The notes: generated by a model from the sequence alone, not told the origin. DNA of 45,314 nucleotides from an uncultured Prevotellaceae bacterium (GCA_902776545.1 CACYQO010000014.1:1-45314), one strand, 5' to 3'. Counted from the first letter of the stretch, positions 16,195 through 25,244 are shown. Numbers and translations: made by a program.

Positions 16195-17154
16195 TTAAAA
16201 TATCGTCTTCGCAAATCTGACATTCAGCACCGGATACACCTTCAAATAATCGATGACCTTGACATAGTCTCCCAAGGCCCCGGGGATATTAGACAAGTCG
16301 GACAGACTGGTGCCGTCGTGCATCCGCTGTTTGGGAGCACCGCCCCAGAACCAGACACCTAACTCTGCCGACACTTTCCAGTCGTCGCGGGAACTGATCA
16401 GCCTACCTGTGTAGCCAAAACCGAGATAAGGCTTGATCTCACTTGTCTTGACACTGATAGTGACCGAACCGTCATCTGCAGGATCCACCAGACAAGCTTT
16501 TCCATTTTTGTCACCCGGATAGAGCGTCAGCCGTCCATAGCTCTTGATGGCATCGCCGGAACTGGCTTCTTCATAATCCTGGTTATACATTTCCATCAGT
16601 GAGAGCGTGGTGGACGACTCGTTGTCATCTTCCGCTTTCCCCACCTGCGCCGGACCATAATAGACACCCGCCGTGAAATGCCAGTGCTTGTTGTATTTAA
16701 AGGGATAGATATCCACCAGCGCCTTCAGGTTGTGCATGTTCAGCTGACCCGTCAGCAGGATATGGTCATCGATCTCCATCCCGGTCTCCTCATACAAATA
16801 CTGCTGGATCTTGTCGAAATTCGTCCTCACACGGTTGCCCTGACCATTATATTGCCGGGCAGCTTCACCACCCCCGGCGAGATTCATGCGCAGCTGTTTC
16901 TTGAATTGAGGCATGTAATCATAGCCTAACCTGATCTGCACGAACTGACTTAGAGGAAGAGCCACATCAAGGCCGACGCCCGATGTACCGAGCGTCAGAG
17001 ATACCTCCAGATGCTTCAGCGAGTTACCTTTTTTCCAATAGTCTGTTCCAGGGTCTTTCCAGATAACAGTATCCGTCCGAAAGGCCGGTATGTACTGGGC
17101 TTTCGTCAATCCTGCAAAGCAGACCATCAGGCAACATATAATGATCCTTTTCAC
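16195..17154 (-). CDS. Predicted outer-membrane beta-barrel protein
   Basis: The frame is open to 17244, but its first 30 codons are a GGAAAGA/GTGAAAG repeat with no signal. The GTG at 17154 gives VKRIIICCLMVCFAGLTKAQ, a good signal peptide ending at TKAQ, so I use that start. The mature part of about 300 residues has alternating strands, aromatic ends and a final VYPVLNVRFAKTIF with C-terminal Phe, as in small outer-membrane barrels. Segments such as HLEVSLTLGTSGVGLDVALPLSQFVQIRLGYDYM and KPYLGFGYTGRL are typical of OMP_b-brl-like proteins. It lies 68 nt upstream of the PAAR-like gene. How a barrel serves a T6SS is unknown; it could guide or anchor the device at the outer membrane. Confidence 0.72.
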   Translation of the reverse strand: MKRIIICCLMVCFAGLTKAQYIPAFRTDTVIWKDPGTDYWKKGNSLKHLEVSLTLGTSGVGLDVALPLSQFVQIRLGYDYMPQFKKQLRMNLAGGGEAARQYNGQGNRVRTNFDKIQQYLYEETGMEIDDHILLTGQLNMHNLKALVDIYPFKYNKHWHFTAGVYYGPAQVGKAEDDNESSTTLSLMEMYNQDYEEASSGDAIKSYGRLTLYPGDKNGKACLVDPADDGSVTISVKTSEIKPYLGFGYTGRLISSRDDWKVSAELGVWFWGGAPKQRMHDGTSLSDLSNIPGALGDYVKVIDYLKVYPVLNVRFAKTIF

Positions 17155-17216
17155 TCTTTCACTCTTTCCTCTTTCCACTTTCCTCTTTCCACTTTCCTCT
17201 TTTTCACTCTTCCCTC
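17152..17216. repeat. Heptamer repeat tract at the end of the 237-aa gene
   Basis: Plus-strand CACTCTTTCCTCTTTCCAC-type units (GGAAAGW and GTGAAAG on the coding strand). The tract spans the gap before the barrel gene, and the open frame runs back through it and overlaps the neighbouring gene end without functional sense. Confidence 0.65.
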
Positions 17217-17917
17217 TGATCAACGCGATACTGCAGCCCTGCATTCACGTTATGGGCAGCAGCAATCTCATCAGCCTCAGCCTGCTTGGCAGCCTGCTCC
17301 TGGAGATAGTGCTGATAGGCATCCTCTATCTCTTTCTTTTTATTGGTCAGATACTCATCTATCAAGTTGGAATAAGTCTGCTGACTATCCTCCATTTTTT
17401 TCTTGGCCTCTTCGATTTCATCCTCAGGCAGACCCTCCAAATTAGTCGCTAACTTCGCCGTGTAGGCGGCATTCACTTTCTTGACCTCAACCATACACTG
17501 GTCATAAAGTACCTTGACACCATCCATCAACACGTCGTAGCGATCCTTATTCACCTCAGGTACTGTAAAGAGGATATGCTTTTCATCTGTTTGGTCATAA
17601 TATAACTTATTTTCATCATCAGGCGTCACAATATCTTGCTTAAACTCTGGATGAGACAGATGCATTCCCTTGCAAATGCTAAAAACATGCTTCGGATCCA
17701 TGGGGATAATCTCGTATTGATAATCGTTGGCAAGCATAGCATGTGCCACGTCCTCTAAATTCTTCACCTCCCCTTCTTCGTCTTCGATGGTGATTGAAAT
17801 GAGTGCCGCAGGTTCTGCCTTGACGCAGAGATTCATAAAGCGGTAGTTCAGCAGACCGGCATAGCCGCTGAGTTTCGATTCCATCTCGCCTATTATTACT
17901 TCAATCGCTCGTTTCAT
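17204..17917 (-). CDS. Unknown T6SS-linked protein with C-terminal coiled coil
   Basis: A soluble protein of 237 residues with no signal peptide or membrane span. The N-terminal half is mixed alpha/beta (MKRAIEVIIGEMESKLSGYAG, then LISITIEDEEGEVKNLEDVAHAML). The C-terminal 70 residues are a charged coiled coil (ENLEGLPEDEIEEAKKKMED region). Family not recognised. It lies directly after the repeat-rich protein and the VgrG, 15 nt from the former, which suits an adaptor or chaperone for the spike or its cargo. It could also be a cytoplasmic immunity factor, but no toxin has been recognised. Confidence 0.65.
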   Translation of the reverse strand: MKRAIEVIIGEMESKLSGYAGLLNYRFMNLCVKAEPAALISITIEDEEGEVKNLEDVAHAMLANDYQYEIIPMDPKHVFSICKGMHLSHPEFKQDIVTPDDENKLYYDQTDEKHILFTVPEVNKDRYDVLMDGVKVLYDQCMVEVKKVNAAYTAKLATNLEGLPEDEIEEAKKKMEDSQQTYSNLIDEYLTNKKKEIEDAYQHYLQEQAAKQAEADEIAAAHNVNAGLQYRVDQREE

Positions 17918-17932
17918 ATCTTGATTTTATGA

Positions 17933-19951
17933 TTACTTTTCACTACTATCATCCTTTTTCTCCGCCACTTTCGCCTTGGGCGCATCCGCTTCTTTCAGCT
18001 TAGCTGAGAGAGACCCGCCACCAGCGGCAGGAGCGGCGGGCATGCCGTCCTTGATGTTCGGCGACTTGAACTCAGACTTGGCCTGGAGACTGTCGATGGC
18101 AGCCTTCGGCGCCGTAATCTCACCCTTGAACGTTGTCTTACCGTTGACGGTGTTGTCGCCATAAAACTCAGCCTTCGAACCGCTTACTGCCACGTTGCCG
18201 CCATCCAGCTGGAGCACAGCCTTGGCCTCACCTTGCTGCACCTCGGCTGTCGTCTTACCATACACACCCGTCTTATCCGATGAAATCTGCAGTTCCTTGC
18301 TGAGATTGTCTTTGTCGGTACGACCCACAAACATCTTCTCGGCCACAATGACCATATTACCGCCCGCAGCTAAGCTCTTGTCCGCACCGTCGTCATCGGT
18401 ATCCATCGACTTCACAAACACATCCTTACTATTCAGGCAGAACTGTCCGCTGGCCTTGCCGCTCTTGTCAGTGGCCCCCATCGCGATGTCATCCGCCTTC
18501 ACTGCTAAGCTGCCCGTAGTGTTCCCGTCTTTATCCACAGACGAAAGGCTCACGTCCTTTGCCGCCACTTTCAGACTGCCTGTGGTATTTCCATCCTTAT
18601 CCGTTGAGACGACACCCGCATGCTCTGCCGATATCAGCAGACACCCTGTCGTATTCCCGTCTTTATCCATCGACATCACGCTCACGTTCTCCGCCCTGAT
18701 ACTGAAACTGCTGTCCTTCGTCTGATCCTTTTCCTCATATTTACCGTCGCTCACGCTGTAATCCACAGCACTGAACGCCACCTGCTTAGAGCTGATCGTC
18801 ACGCTGCCCTCCGTACTGTAGTCACCGTCCCCATTCTCCTTGGCGTCATTCAGTTTCGGATTCACCGTAGAGATGCGCACGTCATGCGTGGAAATCTGAA
18901 CATAACTGTCGTCTATCAGCGACCCGTCCTCCTGTTTGGTCGAGATATCTAATCTTCCTGTCTGTACACAGATAGATGCCTCAGGATTAGTGCGGATATT
19001 TCCGTCACCGTCCACAGAAGCAATGTCCATATGCTCTGCAGTCATCTGTAAAGTGGCATCAGTACTTTTCTCCTTAAACGACGTGCTGGCCGTGGCCACA
19101 CTCATCTGCTCATCCTGCAGACACTTCATCTGGCGATGGGCCTCTGCCAACTGCGACATCTTGGCCGCCGCACTTTCCAAGGCACTATACACTGCAGGCA
19201 TCATCTCATTAAACTGTTCCGTCAGCGCATCCAGTTCCGTCACCGTTGTGCGCATCGTCATCTCATCCAGTTCCATAGGCTCCTGCAAGGCCAACAGAGT
19301 CTCCATCTCCGCCACCTGAGCCGTCACCCCTATCATCGCCGTCGTACAATCCGCCGTGTACGTAGCGATACTGCTGGTCAAATCCTTCAGCCGGTCCCCG
19401 ATCTCCTGAGCCCGCAGTTCAGAACTCTCAGAAGCATCTATTTCCAATCGCTCGTCAGCATGGATAAGCACCCCCGTCGATCCCGTCAGCCGGGGCGATC
19501 TGGAGAAATACCCGTCCTTCTCCGCCTCATTACTCTGAATGGTGATATGTTTTGCCTGGCTGATAATGGCCGACTGGCTGCGCACCACCTCCTCGATGCC
19601 GTCGATACCCGGATCTACTGCCGTCTGCCTGATCGTAGATGCACGACTCTCAATGGCACCATTTTCCCCTACGCCGTCAATGCCCACCTTCTGCCCACGG
19701 ATGGTGATAGACCCTCCTTCAGAATAAAGCATGCCACTCGCGTCCACATTACCGATCACGATCTCAGGCGCCGACAACACCAGCCGGCGGTCATCCCGCA
19801 CAAACCGCCCCTCTGCTAACCTGTTAAACACATCCTGCTTCAGTTGCTGTATTTCTGCCTTTTGCTGGCGAATCTCATCCAGATCCTTCGACACACAGGT
19901 CTGCAACTTCGTTAGAGCCGTCAGCCAATCACTAAAAACTGTACCCGCCAT
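17933..19951 (-). CDS. VgrG-linked protein with beta-solenoid-like repeats
   Basis: A 672-residue protein without signal peptide, translated 9 nt after the VgrG gene. The N-terminus is a coiled coil (residues 10-45), followed by beta-helix-like sequence (SAPEIVIGNVDASGMLYSEGG). A second helical stretch lies at about 195-300. The region 320-620 contains repeats of about 22 residues with a STDKDGNTTGSLKVAAKDVS pattern, which resemble the VgrG beta-helix needle and spike-like proteins. An Ala/Pro/Lys-rich tail ends it. It may extend or cap the VgrG spike or serve as a scaffold for effectors. Function is not recognised. The repeats are near-identical at the DNA level around 18440-18680. Confidence 0.65.
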   Translation of the reverse strand: MAGTVFSDWLTALTKLQTCVSKDLDEIRQQKAEIQQLKQDVFNRLAEGRFVRDDRRLVLSAPEIVIGNVDASGMLYSEGGSITIRGQKVGIDGVGENGAIESRASTIRQTAVDPGIDGIEEVVRSQSAIISQAKHITIQSNEAEKDGYFSRSPRLTGSTGVLIHADERLEIDASESSELRAQEIGDRLKDLTSSIATYTADCTTAMIGVTAQVAEMETLLALQEPMELDEMTMRTTVTELDALTEQFNEMMPAVYSALESAAAKMSQLAEAHRQMKCLQDEQMSVATASTSFKEKSTDATLQMTAEHMDIASVDGDGNIRTNPEASICVQTGRLDISTKQEDGSLIDDSYVQISTHDVRISTVNPKLNDAKENGDGDYSTEGSVTISSKQVAFSAVDYSVSDGKYEEKDQTKDSSFSIRAENVSVMSMDKDGNTTGCLLISAEHAGVVSTDKDGNTTGSLKVAAKDVSLSSVDKDGNTTGSLAVKADDIAMGATDKSGKASGQFCLNSKDVFVKSMDTDDDGADKSLAAGGNMVIVAEKMFVGRTDKDNLSKELQISSDKTGVYGKTTAEVQQGEAKAVLQLDGGNVAVSGSKAEFYGDNTVNGKTTFKGEITAPKAAIDSLQAKSEFKSPNIKDGMPAAPAAGGGSLSAKLKEADAPKAKVAEKKDDSSEK

Positions 19952-19960
19952 ACTTAAATG

Positions 19961-22900
19961 CTATTTAACACCTTTTAATACTTCAATCATCTCCGTCTTC
20001 GTGTTACTGGCAATCACGTTCATCTCATTCACCGTTCCGCCTTTTCTGTCGAAACTGATGGTCGTCGCAGGCGAATCCGACATAAGGATCTTACCTTGTA
20101 CTCCCGTTCTCCACCGATGCCTGTTAACGGTAGTATCGCGCCAGGGGTCTGCATAGTTCATATCCCACCAGTTTGTTTTAAAGGTCTTTACTGATTTCTG
20201 CACAACATATTTTCCGCCAAAACCTTTTGCTGGCTTTGCCGGATCTCCATCCCGAACAAGCGCATCTACATAAGTATTCCAATTATCTTTATAGGTATCA
20301 TCATTAGTTTCAACCGATGTTTTCAATGTTACAACTGCGCTGAGATTTCCTAAATCCTTGCTGACAGATCTTGTAAACAGATCAACAGCTTTTCTCTTCA
20401 TGAACGTCTTGGCTGCCTCCCACTTCTGCTTATCCATGTCCAACGGGAATGTATTCAATTTTGGTTGACCGTCAAAAGCCTCATTATAATCTTTTAATTT
20501 TACTTGACTTAAACTGTCGAAGATTTCATCCTTATATAAAGATGATAAAGAATACGGGGGAAGATCTCCGCCTATTTCACGTTTATAATAAATAGCAGTA
20601 TCATAAAAGTTAGCCAGACTATCATACAACCCATCGGCAGTATCCTGAAGCAGTTTCCGTTTAGCGGCTCTCCTGCTCCTTTCTATTTGATGATCGTCTT
20701 CTTGTTCTTCGATATGGCCTATAATATCATCCCACTCTTGCTTATCCGCCAGGTAGTCCTGTCTGTTTTCATAATCATCGGGGTTGGGCGCTGCCTTCAA
20801 CTCCATGTCTTCTGTAGCCTCTTTGATGGCAGCATCCCTGTCAAAATCCGGAAGATCCTGGATCTGAAGACTTTCAAAGTCGATTTTCAAAGTCATTTTG
20901 TCAGATCGGTCTTTTTTCCAGGCCTGACTGCAGATATCATCAAATTTGATGCCAAGTTCATTTTTATTCAAGCCATTATCGCCAATTATTCTTTTATAGT
21001 ACTTAATATAAAAGAGTAACCGGTAATACGCTTCTTCATGTCGTTTAATCACCTTATTCACCATCCCGCAAATCGCGTCAACAGAATGTTTCCACTTCGG
21101 GAAGATGCCCTCTTTAGTATGGCTTTTCACAATTTGGTCCGCAGGGAACTCTACCGAGCCACGCCCGGCCTCAATCTCCACGAAGGTCATAGACTTGATC
21201 TTCGTCGTACCGTCAATCGGACGAATGACAATCTCAATGATGGTCCTGAAGAAAGAAAGATCAAGCAGCTTGTCCAAGAACTGACGGGAGAAGCCTTCCA
21301 GAATGCCGACTCCGGTGTCTATCAGCGTTCTCATAGCCCTTCTTCCCGCCTCGCTGGCAGAAAAACCGTAGGCCGAGTCTTCCGGTCCCCCCGCAGAGAA
21401 GAACCTGTTCGCAATGTCAGTTCCCGAAGTGATATTCACCTTATTGCTCGCTTTGATGTTTACATTCTTTCCCGAAATGTTGATGTTCCCATTCGGAGCC
21501 GTGATGTTGATGCCCGTAAACGCATTCAGCGTCACATTACCCATGGCCGACTGAATCATGATCGAGCGCGAGTCCGACGACGCACAGATTTTATACAGCC
21601 CGTAGCGGTCGCTGATCGTCATACCCCCCGACAGGGCAAGACACTCATCCTTGTCAGTCAGCACATTCGGCCACACAGCCATCGGGAAAAAACTCCTCAT
21701 CATCGCGAGTCCTGGATAGAGATTGTAGAAGAAGCTGCCCCCGTCCTTGTTGTCATTGAACGTGATGCTATGACCGTTTTTCGACGTGATGGTACGGTCT
21801 GGTAAAGCCTTCCACGACTCATTGCTACGGGGAGAGAGCAGATAGCCCGACACATACGGACGTTCCACATTGCCCTCCTCGAAGCTCACCATCACCTCAT
21901 CGTCAGGCTGAGGGTTAAACTTCACGCCGCCCCCGTTCGTCGCAAAAGGCATCATCACCCGTATCCAGGGCGATCCGTCGCCCTTAGCCTCCTGCCAGGC
22001 AAACCTTACCCTGACGCGACCGATCTTCTTCGGATCCAAAAATCCCGTCGAGGTGATAAACGCCAACTGAGGCTGCGACTCCCTCACCGTAATCTTAGGC
22101 AAAGCTGGTGGAATCGGCAAACTATTATTATAAAGAGGTATGGCTACTACTTTTTCAGAGACCGTCTCTTTCCCCTCCCCAGAGTCATAGGCCGCACAGC
22201 CTTTCACCTGAATGACCAGATAGCTGGTGTTCTCTACCTTGATGACATCGCCAATCCTCAGGTGTTCATAGCTGCCGTCGAACACAAGCCACACAGCCTC
22301 ACCGCTCACCTCCTTCTCAGCCTTTCGGATGAGCGAATAGAACGATTCGCGGATGTTCTGCTCCTTGCCCAAATTCGTTGTCGGGTCAATAGCAGTTCCA
22401 AACTGGCGCAGCGTATCATTATCCCATTGATCCGCCACGTCAGTTCTCGGCTCATCCAGATACGCTTTCGGCATGCCGTTACTGTCTTTACCCTCGTCAG
22501 GATCAGGTTTCTGCCAGGGATAAATGTTTACCTTCTTACTCGCATAATTAAGATTCTTCACAGCCACCGGATACACGAACCCGGCCTTATAGGCGTTTCT
22601 GACAAGCATGCCGGAAATAATGCCAGACAATGAAGTCCCCTGCAAGACAGAGCACAACTCACTCAATACCAATTTTTCCCACTGAGCCCACTGAGCACCA
22701 TAGGTTGTGTAATCTTTCTCAATGTCACCCAGATACTCGTCTGTCGTCAAGGGATCGCTATAGTAGAATTTCGTAGCGTTATCTGCAGCCGGAGCATGAT
22801 GAGGTGAATTTCGGTTTTCATTTTTCAAATAACTATAGCCATAATCTTCTACCTCTATACCCTCCTGCAGCACATTCTCATAATAATACTCCGATGCCTT

Positions 22901-23689
22901 CGTGGAATAATCGACTGCAGAAGTGCCTGTGTCAAGCCGTCTGATATTCAGACCAAGATGAAGTGTTCCGTCTTCGTGATACAGGAACTCACCACAACGG
23001 TTGGCAGTACGTTTCAGGAAATCATAGAACGATTCGTTGTATTGCACCAGATAAGGCTGACGAAGTTCATTCTCCACATTTTTATCCTCATCGTAGATTT
23101 TCTGGGCGGTTTTATATGACAGAATCTGAAGGTTCGAAGTGGTTAACACAACATCTTCTCCCTTCTTTTCAACACTTTTCCGTTTATCCTTAACAGTTTC
23201 TGTCTTATCTTTCTCGATCTCGACGGCGACACCGTCCAGTTTATAGTTGCTGTATTCCGTGAGGAAAATATCCTTCCTCAGTCTTTTGGCCGTATAAGCC
23301 TTGGAATGCTTGTCCAGCGTCATCAGTTTATCCTTGCTGAAAATAGACAACTCCACTTCCATTGACGTTTTTTCTGAAGCATGCTTCTGGTGAGGTTTGA
23401 CTTTGTGAACATAATAGTTCGTGGCCACCTCGTAGCCGTTGATCTTCAACATAGCCTTTTTCTTAAACAAAGCCCCTTTTACATCCATATAGGATGGCAG
23501 GGTGCTGTCAGTATCGGCACTAATCTCAATGGTGGCATAAATCTCACCAGGCTGATACACCTTCTTATTGTAATTCAATTTAGAGAGTGTCACATCGTAA
23601 CTCTTAGAACCGAAAGTGTATGACTTGGAAGTTGTAAAACCGAAACCGGAATCGGTATTAACCAGATAAAGGACTATAGTATCTGCCAT
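19961..23689 (-). CDS. tssI: T6SS spike protein VgrG (TssI) with large C-terminal insert
   Basis: VgrG trimers form the membrane-puncturing spike. Length 1242 exceeds the usual 600-800. Residues about 1-530 are the phage gp27-like hub (early VTLSKLNYNKKVYQPGE, ATIEIS). The gp5 OB-fold follows at about 533-640 (GRVRVRFAWQEAKGDGSPWIRVM, DEVMVSFEEGNVERPYVSGY). A beta-helix needle is at 716-756 (NITAPNGNINISGKNVNIKA). From about 760 to 1190 a helical, charged insert of unknown type follows. A VgrG-like C-terminus returns at 1195-1218 (GVQGKILMSDSPATTISFD). The insert is visibly more AT-rich than the hub. It could be an effector or cargo-docking domain. Upstream lies the Hcp-like gene. Confidence 0.9.
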   Translation of the reverse strand: MADTIVLYLVNTDSGFGFTTSKSYTFGSKSYDVTLSKLNYNKKVYQPGEIYATIEISADTDSTLPSYMDVKGALFKKKAMLKINGYEVATNYYVHKVKPHQKHASEKTSMEVELSIFSKDKLMTLDKHSKAYTAKRLRKDIFLTEYSNYKLDGVAVEIEKDKTETVKDKRKSVEKKGEDVVLTTSNLQILSYKTAQKIYDEDKNVENELRQPYLVQYNESFYDFLKRTANRCGEFLYHEDGTLHLGLNIRRLDTGTSAVDYSTKASEYYYENVLQEGIEVEDYGYSYLKNENRNSPHHAPAADNATKFYYSDPLTTDEYLGDIEKDYTTYGAQWAQWEKLVLSELCSVLQGTSLSGIISGMLVRNAYKAGFVYPVAVKNLNYASKKVNIYPWQKPDPDEGKDSNGMPKAYLDEPRTDVADQWDNDTLRQFGTAIDPTTNLGKEQNIRESFYSLIRKAEKEVSGEAVWLVFDGSYEHLRIGDVIKVENTSYLVIQVKGCAAYDSGEGKETVSEKVVAIPLYNNSLPIPPALPKITVRESQPQLAFITSTGFLDPKKIGRVRVRFAWQEAKGDGSPWIRVMMPFATNGGGVKFNPQPDDEVMVSFEEGNVERPYVSGYLLSPRSNESWKALPDRTITSKNGHSITFNDNKDGGSFFYNLYPGLAMMRSFFPMAVWPNVLTDKDECLALSGGMTISDRYGLYKICASSDSRSIMIQSAMGNVTLNAFTGINITAPNGNINISGKNVNIKASNKVNITSGTDIANRFFSAGGPEDSAYGFSASEAGRRAMRTLIDTGVGILEGFSRQFLDKLLDLSFFRTIIEIVIRPIDGTTKIKSMTFVEIEAGRGSVEFPADQIVKSHTKEGIFPKWKHSVDAICGMVNKVIKRHEEAYYRLLFYIKYYKRIIGDNGLNKNELGIKFDDICSQAWKKDRSDKMTLKIDFESLQIQDLPDFDRDAAIKEATEDMELKAAPNPDDYENRQDYLADKQEWDDIIGHIEEQEDDHQIERSRRAAKRKLLQDTADGLYDSLANFYDTAIYYKREIGGDLPPYSLSSLYKDEIFDSLSQVKLKDYNEAFDGQPKLNTFPLDMDKQKWEAAKTFMKRKAVDLFTRSVSKDLGNLSAVVTLKTSVETNDDTYKDNWNTYVDALVRDGDPAKPAKGFGGKYVVQKSVKTFKTNWWDMNYADPWRDTTVNRHRWRTGVQGKILMSDSPATTISFDRKGGTVNEMNVIASNTKTEMIEVLKGVK

Positions 23690-23707
23690 AATATATTGCC
23701 TCGAAGA

Positions 23708-24190
23708 TTAGAATTGTGTGATGTTTAATTTACAATAGCGGTTCTCTTTACCGACATAGGTGATGGAACTGAGCAGAAGCGTCACTCCGACCTGCATCGG
23801 AACAAAGTTCCCCTGCTCTGTGGCTGCCGAATTGTAGTCTTCCTTCACATCCACCACATAGCCACTTACCATCATGGCATCCTCAAAGGCCTTCAGGCGC
23901 ATGTCCTGGTCGAAGGTGGCATTAAAAATGAAAGTATGGTCGGAGAGTTCATTCTGGGTGAGCTGCTGGTAGAACAACTTGCTGTCTTCGGGCTTGCCGA
24001 GCCTAATGGTGAATTTCAACTCTGAGGGAATGGTATTGCCATAAAGCATGCCCGCATCGTTACGACTACGCTGACATTTATAGGAGAAATTCTGGATGAC
24101 GGGGCAGTTGGCTTTCTCCGCATACCATCCATTCTCCTTAAGATTGCCGGGATAGAGCACGGCATTGAGGAAATCTGATAATATTTGCAT
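23708..24190 (-). CDS. Hcp-fold tube-related protein
   Basis: A 160-residue protein between hcp and vgrG. The pattern FSYKCQRSRNDAGMLYGNTIPSELKFTIRLG, then a fold-like stretch HTFIFNATFDQD, and GYVVDVKEDYNS followed by MQVGVTLLLSSITYVG, resembles the beta-barrel of Hcp/TssD tubes. It is more diverged from the two abundant Hcp paralogues than they are from each other. Its place next to VgrG suggests a tube-tip or adaptor protein between Hcp and VgrG. An alternative is a chaperone. The start at 24190 follows 23 nt after hcp. Confidence 0.6.
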   Translation of the reverse strand: MQILSDFLNAVLYPGNLKENGWYAEKANCPVIQNFSYKCQRSRNDAGMLYGNTIPSELKFTIRLGKPEDSKLFYQQLTQNELSDHTFIFNATFDQDMRLKAFEDAMMVSGYVVDVKEDYNSAATEQGNFVPMQVGVTLLLSSITYVGKENRYCKLNITQF

Positions 24191-24213
24191 TTCTGTTGAT
24201 TATTACAATGCCT

Positions 24214-24630
24214 TCAGGCATGAAAGTCTACGAATTCTATATCATTCACCGTCATCTTCTCTGCAGTCAGCGACAAACGAATCAAGCGCCGACGCTGAGA
24301 GTCGACATGGTACTCTTCTTCAATGGAATAACAGCGGGCCTCCTCAAACTCAACGTACTTCACCATGGAACTATCATCGGGCATCGGCAGAAGGTCGAAC
24401 ACCACCCGCCCGCTCAGAGTTTCATCGTTGACATACCACTCATAGAGATTGAGATCTTCTTTTCCTGGTGCCTCCACAACCAATTCCACCTTCACGCATT
24501 TTGCATCTGTATCGGGTTTGAAGTGATTGTGGTGCCTCGTAAAATGCAGGTGACAGTCTGCTACTAAGTATTCCTTAAAATAGTGACGTGCCATATTGTC
24601 TCCTAACTGCAAGTGCGCCAATAATGCCAT
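24214..24630 (-). CDS. tssD: Hcp (TssD) tube protein, divergent copy
   Basis: A 138-residue TssD-type protein. It shows the HFTRHHNHFKPDTDAKC strand set, WYVNDETLSGRVVFDLLP, and KYVEFEEARCYSIEEEYHVD close to the Bacteroidetes TssD pattern of a barrel with a helix. It is more basic and richer in His/Cys than the two copies upstream and lies beyond the structured hairpin. Possibly a specialised tube ring, a cargo-bound Hcp, or the first ring near the spike. Size (about 130-140) fits the family. Confidence 0.72.
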   Translation of the reverse strand: MALLAHLQLGDNMARHYFKEYLVADCHLHFTRHHNHFKPDTDAKCVKVELVVEAPGKEDLNLYEWYVNDETLSGRVVFDLLPMPDDSSMVKYVEFEEARCYSIEEEYHVDSQRRRLIRLSLTAEKMTVNDIEFVDFHA

Positions 24631-24682
24631 AGGGAATCTTTCTAAAATATAAACAGTTTGTGAGGTTCTTATTTACACGGTT

Positions 24683-24720
24683 AATCAATTGACCCAGTCC
24701 GAAGACTGAATCAATTGATT
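24683..24720 (-). promoter_or_regulatory. RNA hairpin with UUCG tetraloop between hcp genes
   Basis: On the coding (minus) strand the gap reads AATCAATTGA, TT, CAGTC, TTCG, GACTG, GG, TCAATTGATT. Outer arms of 10 bp are perfect; the inner stem of 5 bp is closed by a C(UUCG)G loop, one of the most stable tetraloops. No U-run follows, so it is not a typical terminator. It probably blocks RNase or slows transcription, giving more transcript for the sheath and major tube genes than for the downstream genes. Confidence 0.7.
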
Positions 24721-24761
24721 TTGAGAGTATTGGATCAATTCTCGAATTCTCAAATTCTTGA

Positions 24762-25160
24762 TTATTTCCAAGGATTGTCGAAAGCTACGGAACCATTCTC
24801 GAGCTTCTGGCACACAATCTCGATCTCCTCGAAATGCTGCTGGCCGTCTTCCCACTTCTCAACATAGTTGATGCAGTAGCAGTTGGTGCCCTTGAGCTCC
24901 TTCATGGCTGCGCCGTCGACGGTGTTCACGAACTTCACTGAGACATTCTTCGGGCTCGTCGGGTCGAGCATCCAGGCGACCAGCTCATTGTTGCCGTCGT
25001 TCAAGGCCTTTACTCGGATGGTTACCCGGCCACCACGGGGGATACCAGCAATCTGGCCCTCACGGTCGGTAGCCTGATCGAACTTATAGTCAACCATCAA
25101 TACTTCTCTCTGTGCAAATCCATCAATTTCGAGGACTACTGGTGTTACATTCTCTGCCAT
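24762..25160 (-). CDS. tssD: Hcp (TssD) tube protein
   Basis: A 132-residue tube-forming protein of the Bacteroidetes TssD group. Hexameric rings stack into the tube that is fired by sheath contraction. Signature parts: VVLEIDGFAQREVLMVDYKF at the start, GIPRGGRVTIRVKALNDGNNEL, and the final YVEKWEDGQQHFEEIEIVCQ. It is about half identical by eye to the next copy (25245-25637), so a local duplication produced the pair. It is placed after tssC and before the hairpin. No extension is fused to it. Confidence 0.88.
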   Translation of the reverse strand: MAENVTPVVLEIDGFAQREVLMVDYKFDQATDREGQIAGIPRGGRVTIRVKALNDGNNELVAWMLDPTSPKNVSVKFVNTVDGAAMKELKGTNCYCINYVEKWEDGQQHFEEIEIVCQKLENGSVAFDNPWK

Positions 25161-25196
25161 AATACTTTAATTTTATTATTCTGCTCGGCTTTGCCG

Positions 25197-25210
25197 CTTG
25201 GCTTGCCAAG
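25197..25210. promoter_or_regulatory. Short palindrome between hcp paralogues
   Basis: CTTGGCTTGCCAAG is a 6-bp stem with a 2-nt loop in the 84-nt gap. It could fold as a small hairpin in the mRNA, but the loop is very short and no U-run follows. Low-grade evidence. Confidence 0.3.
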
Positions 25211-25244
25211 AACTTTTAATTCTTAACTCCTAATTCTTAAATGA

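Noticed and set aside
17155-17244. N-terminal extension of the barrel gene to ATG 17244
   Set aside because: It is repeat-encoded (SEKEESGKRKVERGKSE), overlaps the upstream gene and would hide the signal peptide; GTG 17154 is better.
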